Position numbers and translations under genes: made by a program. A model generated the notes under the pieces. The model made no database searches. It saw nothing but the letters and a program-made list of their open reading frames with translations, and was not told the origin of the DNA. Below, piece by piece: positions 1 to 6,505 of a stretch of DNA of 7,121 nt (position 1 is its first letter; every line of letters starts with the position of its first letter). The stretch covers positions 1 to 7,121 of the forward strand of contig JADHLM010000054.1 in the NCBI GenBank assembly GCA_016780665.1, in the 5' to 3' direction. Source of the stretch: Hyphomicrobiales bacterium. GTDB taxonomy: Bacteria > Pseudomonadota > Alphaproteobacteria > Rhizobiales > TMED25.

Positions 1-108
1 ATAAGTAATATAGCAGGTGTACCAGCTATATTTGTAACATTTGGAATACTATTTTGGCTTTTAAGAAAATATAAAATTACAAGATCAAAAGTAAGAGGAG
101 ACTCCTAA
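1..108 (+). CDS. C-terminal end of a probable GldG-like ABC-transporter auxiliary membrane protein (partial)
   Basis: Only the last 35 codons are present, in frame from base 1 and ending in TAA at 106-108. The translated tail holds one hydrophobic segment (about residues 6-21 of the fragment, AGVPAIFVTFGILFWL) followed by a basic end (RKYKITRSK). This looks like the last transmembrane helix and cytoplasmic tail of the GldG / DUF7088 family, which I recall ending in a similar helix after a large periplasmic domain. Known context: in proteobacteria such genes usually follow an ABC ATPase and a GldF-like permease and precede a DUF4340 gene, and a DUF4340 gene does follow here directly. The identification therefore rests mainly on the neighbour and on the single terminal helix. 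Any membrane protein with a C-terminal helix would fit the fragment alone. Confidence 0.55.
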   Translation: MSNIAGVPAIFVTFGILFWLLRKYKITRSKVRGDS

Positions 109-1104
109 ATGTCCAGAAATTTTTCTCTTCTAATTTTGCTTTTAGCAATAATTATCTCAATATTTGTTGTTTTAACTGGAATAAATAACTCAAATTGGAA
201 TGATAAATCATCCTATGGACAGTATTATTTTTCGGGACTTAATCAAAAGATAAATGACATTAACAAAATCAAATTATCTCAATCAGATAATGTTTTTGAA
301 ATTGCTAAAGAAGATGATATGTGGATTTTAAAAAATAAAGACAATTATCCAGCAGACAATAACAAGGTCAAAGCCAATTTAATATCTCTTTCCAATGCAG
401 TAAAAATTGAGCCTAAGACGGAAAGGGAGACTTTACTAAATAAATTGCATCTAGAAGATCCTTTTGTTTCAGGATCTAAATCTTACTTATTGGAATTGTA
501 CGATGATGATAATTTAATCGCTTCGGCTGTAATTGGAAAAAGAAAGCCTAATCTCCTAAAAAGAGGAGAATTTGGTGTGTATTTTAGAGAAACTGATGGT
601 AACAAGAGTTGGTTAGTATCCGGCAATTTAAATGCATCAGATGGAATTAAAAATTGGATCAGCACAAGATTACTAGAACTTATACCGGATGATATAAGTA
701 ATTTGATAGTAACCCGAGGTAATAGAACAGTTTTAAAGTTCGGACGTGATTCCCTTGATAATAATAAATTTGTGATGATGGACTTTCTTGAAGGAGTGGA
801 GACTAGAACTTCAATTGGATTAAGAAGTGTGATGAGAAGGTTTCTGAAGGTTGATTTTAGAGATATGCGCGTGGCCCAGTCATATAGCAATAAACCTGAT
901 ACTGTCATAGAAATTTTAACGGTTGATGGCTATTTCATCAACATTGAGTTAAATAACGATTTAAATTCGCCGGGTGCTTGGGTTTCGGTTGTATCAACAG
1001 ATCATCCTGACCAGATAAAGAATATTGGTTATGAGTTTTACTTAGATGAAAATTATAAAGAAGAATTTATTATAAAACTTGAAGATGTTCTAAAAATTAA
1101 TTAA
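109..1104 (+). CDS. DUF4340 domain-containing, membrane-anchored protein
   Basis: 331 residues. An N-terminal hydrophobic stretch (about residues 5-24) is a single membrane anchor or uncleaved signal, and the rest is hydrophilic and probably extracytoplasmic. The DUF4340 signature is visible: W72, then YPAD at 80-83, a VKANLISL helix, EPKT at 101-104, and a LHLEDP segment shortly after, matching the W...YPAD...V..L..L...EPKT...LG.EDP pattern I recall for the family. The start is firm: the ATG directly follows the upstream TAA, with an AGGAG Shine-Dalgarno site at 96-100 and 8-nt spacing inside the upstream gene. This implies translational coupling with the upstream GldG-like gene. The biochemical role of DUF4340 is unknown. 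It commonly accompanies GldF/GldG-type ABC transporters, so an accessory or substrate-handling role in that transporter is inferred. The TAA at 1102-1104 leaves 5 bp to the convergent transporter gene. Confidence 0.85.
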   Translation: MSRNFSLLILLLAIIISIFVVLTGINNSNWNDKSSYGQYYFSGLNQKINDINKIKLSQSDNVFEIAKEDDMWILKNKDNYPADNNKVKANLISLSNAVKIEPKTERETLLNKLHLEDPFVSGSKSYLLELYDDDNLIASAVIGKRKPNLLKRGEFGVYFRETDGNKSWLVSGNLNASDGIKNWISTRLLELIPDDISNLIVTRGNRTVLKFGRDSLDNNKFVMMDFLEGVETRTSIGLRSVMRRFLKVDFRDMRVAQSYSNKPDTVIEILTVDGYFINIELNNDLNSPGAWVSVVSTDHPDQIKNIGYEFYLDENYKEEFIIKLEDVLKIN

Positions 1105-1128
1105 AAATATCATACATTAGAACTTCTT
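1082..1128. terminator. Inverted repeat across two convergent stop codons, possible bidirectional terminator
   Basis: Bases 1082-1093 (AAGATGTTCTAA) and 1117-1128 (TTAGAACTTCTT) pair in 11 of 12 positions, with one T/T mismatch, around a 23-nt AT-rich loop. The repeat spans both stop codons (TAA at 1102-1104 on plus, TGA at 1112-1110 on minus). There are three G-C pairs. A TTTT run follows a few bases beyond the stem on the minus strand, and there is no U-tract on the plus strand. The position suits termination in both directions. The large loop and poor U-tract keep confidence low. Confidence 0.35.
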
Positions 1129-2336
1129 AAATCTTCCATCCTATTTACCTTCTTTAATTGTGGAAACAAAACTGACCACAACAAACCAACGGCAATAGTT
1201 ACAGCGCCGCCGATAAATACCGATGGAACAATACCTATAAAGCCAGCAGTAACACCAGCACGGAAATCTCCTATTTCATTAGAAGTATTTGTTGCAATGG
1301 AGTGAACAGAGCCTACTCTTCCTCTCATGTTATCTGGTGTAATTATGGGTATAATTGTCTGTCTGATATATACACTTACCATATCTGCAGCTCCGTAGAT
1401 GAATAGCATAATTAGTGACAACCATAGGATATCTGATAAAGCAAATATCGCTGTAGAAAATCCAAATATTATAGTTGATATTATGAGGTATTTTCCTGCA
1501 TTTTTTACAGGCGGTATCTGTGTTAGAATGATACCAGTTAATACTCCTCCAACAGCAGGCATAGATCTTAGCAATCCCAATCCTTCAGGTCCTATTTTTA
1601 ATATATCTATTGCAAACACTGGTAACATTCCCATTATTCCTCCAAAAAGAACTGCAAATAAATCAATAGTCATTGTGCCGAGAACTAATTTTGTTTTCCA
1701 AACATAGACAAATCCACTTACTACAGTAGCAAAAGATATTGCTTTTAGATTATCCGGGTTCTTTGGGTTCTTAAGGACGAAAGTAGCAATAGTTGAAATT
1801 GAGAAGCAAGCAATAGCGAATAAGTATACCCAGACATTAAATATTGAAATAATTATGCCAGCAATCAAGGGTCCAATTAAATGCCCGAGCTTTGAAACAG
1901 ATGAATTATAAGCAGTCGCATTAGGGAAGAGCCTTTTTTCAACTATATTTGGTAATATTGCTGATAAACTAGGTTGGTACATCGCTCTTGCTGTGCCATG
2001 TATTAGTAAGACCAATAGTATCGGCACAATGCTGGTGGGGCCAGAAAGTGAATAAAAAAGAAGAAAAAAGCATACAGCTAAATGTATAATATTACATACA
2101 GCAAGGACAATTTTCCTATCGAATTTGTCTGCCACAACCCCAGATGGTAAAATAAAAATAAAAATTGGTATAAATTGTGCTAAGCCAATTAAACCTAAAT
2201 CTAATGGGTTTCTAGTTAACTCATAAATTTGCCAACCGACAGTCAATGTGATTGTTTGAATTGCAAGTGTATTGAACCATCTTATGGTCAAATAAGACAA
2301 AAAGTTTTTACTTTTTAATAGTTGATTCTTGTTCAT
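1110..2336 (-). CDS. MFS transporter, MFS_3 (enterobactin-exporter-like) family
   Basis: 408 residues, a normal length for the family, with about 11-12 hydrophobic helices. Features from the N-terminus: GWQIYELT at 34-41 in helix 1, and the MFS loop 2-3 motif A GVVADKFDRK at 66-75. Near the C-terminus is a conserved MRGRVGSVHS stretch, then SNEIGDFRAGVTAG, followed by a final helix ending LLWSVLFPQL. These match the MFS_3 branch that includes EntS-like exporters. The role is probably proton-driven export of a small molecule, and the substrate cannot be told. The frame is open upstream to 2462, but those 42 extra codons are the antisense-free readthrough of tRNA-Ser plus its spacer and should not be annotated. 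The ATG at 2336-2334 begins MNKNQLL, just before helix 1. No Shine-Dalgarno site is visible. The ATG lies 26 nt after the encoded CCA of the tRNA, so the gene is probably on the same transcript. Confidence 0.9.
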   Translation of the reverse strand: MNKNQLLKSKNFLSYLTIRWFNTLAIQTITLTVGWQIYELTRNPLDLGLIGLAQFIPIFIFILPSGVVADKFDRKIVLAVCNIIHLAVCFFLLFYSLSGPTSIVPILLVLLIHGTARAMYQPSLSAILPNIVEKRLFPNATAYNSSVSKLGHLIGPLIAGIIISIFNVWVYLFAIACFSISTIATFVLKNPKNPDNLKAISFATVVSGFVYVWKTKLVLGTMTIDLFAVLFGGIMGMLPVFAIDILKIGPEGLGLLRSMPAVGGVLTGIILTQIPPVKNAGKYLIISTIIFGFSTAIFALSDILWLSLIMLFIYGAADMVSVYIRQTIIPIITPDNMRGRVGSVHSIATNTSNEIGDFRAGVTAGFIGIVPSVFIGGAVTIAVGLLWSVLFPQLKKVNRMEDLRSSNV

Positions 2337-2362
2337 TTGATAATAGAATTTAGTAATTATTT

Positions 2363-2452
2363 TGGCGGAGAGAGTGGGATTCGAACCCACGATACGATCT
2401 CTCGTATACTCCCTTAGCAGGGGAGCGCCTTCAGCCACTCGGCCATCTCTCC
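2363..2452 (-). tRNA. tRNA-Ser, anticodon GCU
   Basis: Read on the minus strand this is a complete class II tRNA. The 7-bp acceptor GGAGAGA/TCTCTCC is perfect, and U8 and a D-arm GCC...GGC follow. The anticodon arm CTCCC-CTGCTAA-GGGAG gives anticodon GCU (plus-strand AGC at 2416-2418), which reads AGC/AGU serine codons. The long variable arm is a perfect 6-bp stem ATACGA/TCGTAT closed by GAGA. The T-arm is GTGGG-TTCGAAT-CCCAC. The discriminator G is at 2366, and CCA is encoded at 2365-2363. The gene starts 12 nt after the transglycosylase stop codon and ends 26 nt before the transporter start, all on the same strand. It is therefore likely cut out of a longer transcript or driven from a promoter inside the end of the transglycosylase gene. 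I saw no convincing promoter of its own. Confidence 0.98.
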
Positions 2453-2464
2453 ACATTGACAATC

Positions 2465-4597
2465 TTAGTTAACAGTACCCCTGTTCAGATCATAAAGGAT
2501 ATTAGAGTTATTATTATCTTCATACAACAATATTTTGTAATATTGTGCATTTCTTAAAACACTTTTTACGTAATTTCTGGTTTCCCTGAATGGAATAAGC
2601 TCGATCCAATCTATTATGTCAATTTCTTTATTTAACCTGATCCAGGATCTTACTCTGGTTGGGCCAGCATTATATGAGCTTATCGCGTAAACATAAGATC
2701 CATCAAATTCATTAATCAAATCAGAAATATATCTACTTCCAAGTGTAATATTGTAGGATGAGTCATTAGATAATCTATCTTTTTCATATTCAACTTTTTC
2801 TAATCTTGATAACATTTTTGCAGTATTGGGCATAATTTGCATCATGCCCATTGCTCCAGAATAACTGATTGCTTCTGATGCAAATTCACTTTCTTCGAGG
2901 ATTATTGCGTGGATCAGATTTTTTATATTAAAGAGTTTATCTTTTTCTTCTATTTTAAAAGGAAAGTCATTAATTGGATATAAGTGTTCTAAGTTTGTTT
3001 TATTTATTCCAGTTTTCTTAGAAATCCTAATTGATGTTTGAGTCAAATGAGAAGTGTTTGCTATTTCTGGTAATGTATTTGGGTTTAGTTCTTCTGAATA
3101 CAGGTCATAAATTTTATGAATGAATTTTGCAGCTAGGTATTTTCTATCTACCGCTCCCAGAATATTAATAGCTATAATCAAATCATTATTAATATCAACA
3201 TTTTCTTCATTGGAGAAATTCGTAACTTTATTTTCTAATTTAATTTCATATTCGCTATAGGTGGCTGCTAGTAAACCATAAAAGCTATTAATATAACTAG
3301 CTGAAATTTCCAAAAAATCTTTAGCTAACTCAGTTTCCTCAAATTTAATATGGCTTTGGGCAATCCAGAAATTAGCTTTAGCAATATTTTCATCAAGATT
3401 TGTTAGATACAACAAATTATTAAAATGTTTAATAGCTCTATCTTTATCATTAAATTTTTTAAGAGAAATCCAACCCTTTAAAAATTCTAAATTTGCAAAA
3501 ATCTCATTTTTAACTTCTATATTAAAAGTCATTACTTCATATGCTTCTCTATATTTTTGCTCAGATATCAATTTTCTTCCAATATATTCTGATTGAATAG
3601 CCCAAAGGATAGGGTTATTGATATCTAATGTGTTTTTATACTTATTAATATGATCATAAGCTTCATTGTAATATTTTTTTTCGAGTAGCCATTTGATTTT
3701 TAAATAATGATATGATGAGTTGTTTTTAAAAATTTCTTCTATTTTATTAAAATCATTTCTTGCAACATACTCATCTGATTTGATTTTAATAGCAATATTA
3801 GCTAACTGAATAAAATATCCATCCAGCAATAACGCAACATCATTTAGTTCATCTAAATCATCAAGGTATAACATTCTATCAAATCTTACTTCTAAGTCTT
3901 TATTTGATATACATAAGCTGCAATATTGAATAAATTTATTTCTTGCTTCCCTACTAATCTTCATTTTATGCCATGCAGTTTTATAGGATTCTTTTGCATT
4001 ATTGTATTTTCCAATTTTAAAATCATTAATTGATTTAGCAATATATCCATCTCCACTAATCGGGGGGTACATTTCAAAGTAACGTGAAACAAATTCTTGT
4101 TCTAAATCATTTGAGATGAAATATTTTTCAATCTTTTTTTGGATTATATCAATGTCTGGCCAATCTTGATTTTCATTTATAAATTCATACATCTCAACTA
4201 TATTTGGTGATGTATATGGAGAACGCAAAACATACCAATCAATAATTTTAGATGTAATTCTGTTCTTATCGGTAACAAATTCATTTCTCATATCCATTAA
4301 AAGTTCTGGGTCAAGGGGGCTATCGTCAATTTTTTTGAAAAATTCATAAAATTGAATATATTCATTGGACTCAACTCCAAATGTATTTAATTTTTTATTT
4401 TTTATATGTGGTAAATTATATCCTTCTCCTATTAATTCAATTAACGATGGTTTTTTTGTTGGTGTTACAGAGTAAGATTGAGCGTGAATTTTGTTAATAG
4501 TTAATGAAATAAATAAAAACAGAATAATCAATACTATGCCTGGTGTATTGTTTTTAATTCTTTGTGAGTGATATAATTTTGTTGTAACTGATATCAT
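2465..4597 (-). CDS. slt: Soluble lytic murein transglycosylase, Slt70-like (GH23)
   Basis: 710 residues, a little longer than E. coli Slt70. The enzyme cuts the MurNAc-GlcNAc bond of peptidoglycan in the periplasm, leaving 1,6-anhydro ends. A signal peptide is visible: a long N-region, a hydrophobic core at about 21-34 (IVLIILFLFISLTI) and likely cleavage after IHA at 37-39. Residues of roughly 60-540 are Lys/Tyr/Asn-rich and look alpha-helical, consistent with the superhelical U and L domains of Slt. The catalytic SLT domain is at about 560-690. Its landmarks are ILEESEF with the probable catalytic Glu569 followed by Ser570, GAMGMMQIMP at 581-590, and YNAGP with Asn643, ending in an ETRNYV segment. 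The ATG at 4597-4595 is the only reasonable start before the signal peptide, and no Shine-Dalgarno site precedes it. The gene is divergent from dapA across 65 bp. The helical region is strikingly AT-rich and low in recognisable motifs, while the SLT domain is well conserved. Confidence 0.93.
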   Translation of the reverse strand: MISVTTKLYHSQRIKNNTPGIVLIILFLFISLTINKIHAQSYSVTPTKKPSLIELIGEGYNLPHIKNKKLNTFGVESNEYIQFYEFFKKIDDSPLDPELLMDMRNEFVTDKNRITSKIIDWYVLRSPYTSPNIVEMYEFINENQDWPDIDIIQKKIEKYFISNDLEQEFVSRYFEMYPPISGDGYIAKSINDFKIGKYNNAKESYKTAWHKMKISREARNKFIQYCSLCISNKDLEVRFDRMLYLDDLDELNDVALLLDGYFIQLANIAIKIKSDEYVARNDFNKIEEIFKNNSSYHYLKIKWLLEKKYYNEAYDHINKYKNTLDINNPILWAIQSEYIGRKLISEQKYREAYEVMTFNIEVKNEIFANLEFLKGWISLKKFNDKDRAIKHFNNLLYLTNLDENIAKANFWIAQSHIKFEETELAKDFLEISASYINSFYGLLAATYSEYEIKLENKVTNFSNEENVDINNDLIIAINILGAVDRKYLAAKFIHKIYDLYSEELNPNTLPEIANTSHLTQTSIRISKKTGINKTNLEHLYPINDFPFKIEEKDKLFNIKNLIHAIILEESEFASEAISYSGAMGMMQIMPNTAKMLSRLEKVEYEKDRLSNDSSYNITLGSRYISDLINEFDGSYVYAISSYNAGPTRVRSWIRLNKEIDIIDWIELIPFRETRNYVKSVLRNAQYYKILLYEDNNNSNILYDLNRGTVN

Positions 4598-4623
4598 TGA
4601 TTTATATTCATAAATTGTATAAT
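4597..4623 (+). promoter_or_regulatory. Candidate promoter of dapA-smpB
   Basis: A perfect TATAAT lies at 4618-4623 and a TTGATT hexamer at 4597-4602, separated by 15 bp, which is short for sigma-70. The expected transcript start is near 4630, giving a leader of about 33 nt before the dapA ATG at 4663. The -35 element overlaps the start codon of the divergent transglycosylase gene. The AT-rich background makes chance matches easy, but there is little other room for a promoter. Confidence 0.45.
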
Positions 4624-4635
4624 AATATTATTATA
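4618..4635. repeat. Perfect 18-bp AT-only palindrome in the slt-dapA divergent gap
   Basis: TATAATAATATTATTATA is its own reverse complement over all 18 bases. It carries a consensus TATAAT at both ends, one facing dapA (4618-4623) and one facing the transglycosylase gene (4635-4630 on minus). It may be two overlapping -10 elements, an easily melted element, or a binding site for a symmetric regulator. Confidence 0.6.
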
Positions 4636-4658
4636 TAACTAACCAAAAATAATGGGAA
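4630..4658 (-). promoter_or_regulatory. Candidate promoter of the transglycosylase gene
   Basis: On the minus strand TATAAT lies at 4635-4630, with TTCCCA (4658-4653) 17 bp upstream, matching 4 of 6 bases of the consensus -35. The expected transcript start is near 4623, leaving a leader of about 25 nt before the ATG at 4597. The -10 forms one half of the 18-bp palindrome shared with the dapA promoter. This promoter may also serve the downstream tRNA-Ser and transporter. Confidence 0.35.
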
Positions 4659-4662
4659 AAAA

Positions 4663-5538
4663 ATGTTCAGTGGATCAATTACAGCTTTAGTGACACCCTT
4701 TAATCACGATGGCTCCCTAGATGAAGATAGCTTTATGAAACATATTAACTGGCAGATTGACAGTGGAACAAATGGTTTTGTTCCTGTTGGCACCACTGGA
4801 GAGTCTCCAACATTATCCCATGATGAACACAAAAGAGTTGTAGAATTATGTGTTGAAGTTGTGAATAAAAGAGTGCCTGTAATTGCCGGTGTAGGATCCA
4901 ACAATACTGAGGAGGCAAAAGACTTTTTAGAACACGCTTCATCTGTCGGAGCTGATGCAGGACTAATAGTTACTCCTTATTATAACAAACCAACTCAAGA
5001 GGGTATGTATCAACATTTTAAGGTATTAAATGATGTTTCAAATATTCCATTATTAATATACAACATCCCTGGGAGATGCATTGTGGATATGTCTATAGAA
5101 ACAATGCTAAGATTATCAAAACTGAACAATATAATTGGTGTTAAAGATGCCACTGCTGATATATCTCGAACAAGTCTTCAAAGGCATGTACTTGGTAATG
5201 ATTTTATACAATTATCAGGAGAAGATATGACAGCTCTAGCTTTGATGGCTCATGGTGGTCATGGGTGTATATCAGTTACATCAAATGTTGCGCCTAAATT
5301 ATGTGCTGAATTTCAGAAAGCTTGTTTGGTAAAAGACTTTGATAATGCTCTTGAACTACAAGATAGATTAACACCATTACATAAAGCACTTTTTATCGAA
5401 ACCAGTCCTGGACCTATTAAATATGCACTAAGTTTGTTGGGTTTTTGCAAGGATGTAGTAAGGCTTCCTCTTGTAAATATATCATCTGACACAAAAAAAA
5501 CAGTCAAAGAGGCCATGGAATTTGCTGGGTTAATCTAG
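4663..5538 (+). CDS. dapA: 4-hydroxy-tetrahydrodipicolinate synthase (DapA)
   Basis: 291 residues, the standard length. The enzyme condenses pyruvate with aspartate semialdehyde in the cytoplasm, the first committed step to diaminopimelate and lysine. All key residues fall at E. coli numbering: the GTTGE motif with Thr44 and Thr45, Tyr107 in PYYNKP, Tyr133 in YNIPGR, Arg138, and the Schiff-base Lys161 in GVKDAT. An (alpha/beta)8 barrel is expected from the family. The start MFSGSITALVTPF is typical, and only a weak GGGA (4654-4657) precedes it. The gene is divergent from a murein transglycosylase, and smpB begins 10 nt after its stop, so dapA and smpB are probably co-transcribed. This synteny supports an alphaproteobacterial source. 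Nothing is truncated or unusual. The related N-acetylneuraminate lyase family is less likely because the whole DapA residue set is present. Confidence 0.97.
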   Translation: MFSGSITALVTPFNHDGSLDEDSFMKHINWQIDSGTNGFVPVGTTGESPTLSHDEHKRVVELCVEVVNKRVPVIAGVGSNNTEEAKDFLEHASSVGADAGLIVTPYYNKPTQEGMYQHFKVLNDVSNIPLLIYNIPGRCIVDMSIETMLRLSKLNNIIGVKDATADISRTSLQRHVLGNDFIQLSGEDMTALALMAHGGHGCISVTSNVAPKLCAEFQKACLVKDFDNALELQDRLTPLHKALFIETSPGPIKYALSLLGFCKDVVRLPLVNISSDTKKTVKEAMEFAGLI

Positions 5539-5548
5539 TAATAAAAAA

Positions 5549-6016
5549 ATGCCTCAAAATGATAATACCAAAATAATATCCCAAAACAAAAGGGCTAGAT
5601 TTAATTACGAAATACTTGAGACTATGGAAGCAGGTATTGTGTTGGCTGGATCAGAAGTCAAATCATTGAGAACAAGCAAGGTTAACATTTCAGATACTTA
5701 TGCAGCGCCTGAAAATGATGAAATAAAAATTCATAACTTGTTCATTACTGAATACAAAAATTCATCACAAAAAGATACTAATCCAAGACGTATCAGGAAA
5801 CTCTTATTTCACAGACGTGAGATAAAAAAGATACAGGGTTATATTGATCAGAAAGGTATGTCATTAATCCCGTTAAAGCTCTATTTTAATTCAAAGGGCG
5901 TTGCAAAAATTGAACTAGCAATAGCAAGAGGTAAAAAGCTCTACGACAAGAGAGAGGCTGAGAAAAAAAGAGACTGGGATAGAAGTAAACAAAGATTATT
6001 TAAAAAAGATCAATAA
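5549..6016 (+). CDS. smpB: SsrA-binding protein SmpB
   Basis: 155 residues, a normal length. SmpB binds tmRNA and carries it to stalled ribosomes for trans-translation and tagging of incomplete proteins. Landmarks in order: the QNKRARFNYEI start of the OB-fold (about 12-22), EAGIVLAGSEVKSLR (27-41), RKLLFHRREI in the middle of the chain, and GKKLYDKRE at 128-136 leading into the basic tail RDWDRSKQRLFKK, which in the family forms the helix that enters the mRNA channel. The ATG begins 10 nt after the dapA stop and the intervening bases (TAATAAAAAA) contain no Shine-Dalgarno site, so translation probably relies on coupling to dapA or on the A-rich leader. The partner ssrA (tmRNA) gene is not in this window. 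Confidence 0.97.
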   Translation: MPQNDNTKIISQNKRARFNYEILETMEAGIVLAGSEVKSLRTSKVNISDTYAAPENDEIKIHNLFITEYKNSSQKDTNPRRIRKLLFHRREIKKIQGYIDQKGMSLIPLKLYFNSKGVAKIELAIARGKKLYDKREAEKKRDWDRSKQRLFKKDQ

Positions 6017-6027
6017 TGATTTTTACA

Positions 6028-6054
6028 TTGATTATTATTAAAAATAGTTATAAA
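6028..6054 (+). promoter_or_regulatory. Candidate promoter of rpoZ
   Basis: TTGATT at 6028-6033 and TATAAA at 6049-6054 are separated by 15 bp, the same -35 hexamer and spacing as the candidate dapA promoter. The expected start is near 6061, leaving a leader of about 20 nt that contains the AGGAG site. Read-through from smpB, 64 nt upstream, is also possible. Confidence 0.35.
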
Positions 6055-6067
6055 CCTAACAAAAAAC

Positions 6068-6072
6068 AGGAG
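6068..6072 (+). promoter_or_regulatory. Shine-Dalgarno site of rpoZ
   Basis: AGGAG lies 8 nt before the ATG at 6081 and fixes that start. It is one of only two strong Shine-Dalgarno sites in the window, the other serving the DUF4340 gene. Confidence 0.75.
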
Positions 6073-6080
6073 TTATTATA

Positions 6081-6485
6081 ATGGCAAGAGTTACAGTAGA
6101 GGATTGTATTGATAAAGTCGCGAATAGGTTTGATTTGGTTTTGGTGGCAAGCCACCGTGCACGAATGATCGCAGGCGGTTCACAAATAACTGTTGCTAGA
6201 GATAACGATAAAAACCCTGTGGTTGCTCTCAGAGAAATTGCAGATGATCAAGTTACACCAGAAGATCTTCGAGAAGAATTAATTCATTCACTTCAGAAAC
6301 AAGTAGAAGTTGATGAGCCCGAAGAAGATGCCGCTCCATCAGTTGAACCACTGGATACAAAAATATTTGGTGATAATGCTGAACAAATTGAAGAACAAAG
6401 CGAAAGAATGTCTGAAGAAGAATTACTCCGAGGAATGGAAAAGGCGATCGCTGCAGATAGTGGTTATAAACCACCTAGAATATAA
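6081..6485 (+). CDS. rpoZ: DNA-directed RNA polymerase omega subunit
   Basis: 134 residues. Omega wraps the C-terminal tail of the beta-prime subunit and helps assemble the polymerase; in some bacteria it contributes to the ppGpp response. The first 60 residues match the family closely: MARVTVEDCIDKV, NRFDLVLVASHRARMI at 15-30, then NDKNPVVALREI. From about residue 70 the chain is an acidic, Glu/Asp-rich extension ending in SGYKPPRI, longer than the 91-residue E. coli protein and like the longer alphaproteobacterial forms. The start is fixed by the AGGAG site. In many Alphaproteobacteria an rsh/relA gene follows rpoZ. Here the next gene is an intradiol dioxygenase. Confidence 0.96.
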   Translation: MARVTVEDCIDKVANRFDLVLVASHRARMIAGGSQITVARDNDKNPVVALREIADDQVTPEDLREELIHSLQKQVEVDEPEEDAAPSVEPLDTKIFGDNAEQIEEQSERMSEEELLRGMEKAIAADSGYKPPRI

Positions 6486-6505
6486 TATTAATTTCTATCA
6501 TATCC

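Noticed and set aside
483..908. 141-codon minus-strand open frame opposite the DUF4340 gene
   Set aside because: It is fully antisense to a gene with clear family motifs and has no recognisable domain or ribosome-binding site.
1399..1707. 102-codon plus-strand open frame opposite the MFS transporter
   Set aside because: It lies antisense to conserved membrane helices and its composition mirrors the transporter; no family is recognisable.
2363..2452. tRNA-Ser as an attachment site for an integrated element
   Set aside because: No integrase and no second copy of the tRNA 3' end were seen in the window, and the genes on both sides look like ordinary residents.
2471..2485. Small hairpin AACAG-TACCC-CTGTT in the last codons of the transglycosylase gene
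   Set aside because: It is only 5 bp with no U-tract after it on the minus strand; too weak to call a terminator before the tRNA.
4704..4942. Two short minus-strand open frames inside dapA
   Set aside because: They overlap the most conserved part of DapA in antisense and resemble no known family.
6012..6039. AT inverted repeat after smpB (9 pairs with one G-U, 10-nt loop)
   Set aside because: It is followed by A-residues rather than a T-run on the plus strand, has no G-C pair, and overlaps the candidate rpoZ promoter; not convincing as a terminator.
6460..6474. GTGGTT-ATA-AACCAC hairpin in the last codons of rpoZ
   Set aside because: It has a 6-bp stem but no T-run follows; the stem with a T-run at 6506-6545 is the better terminator candidate.
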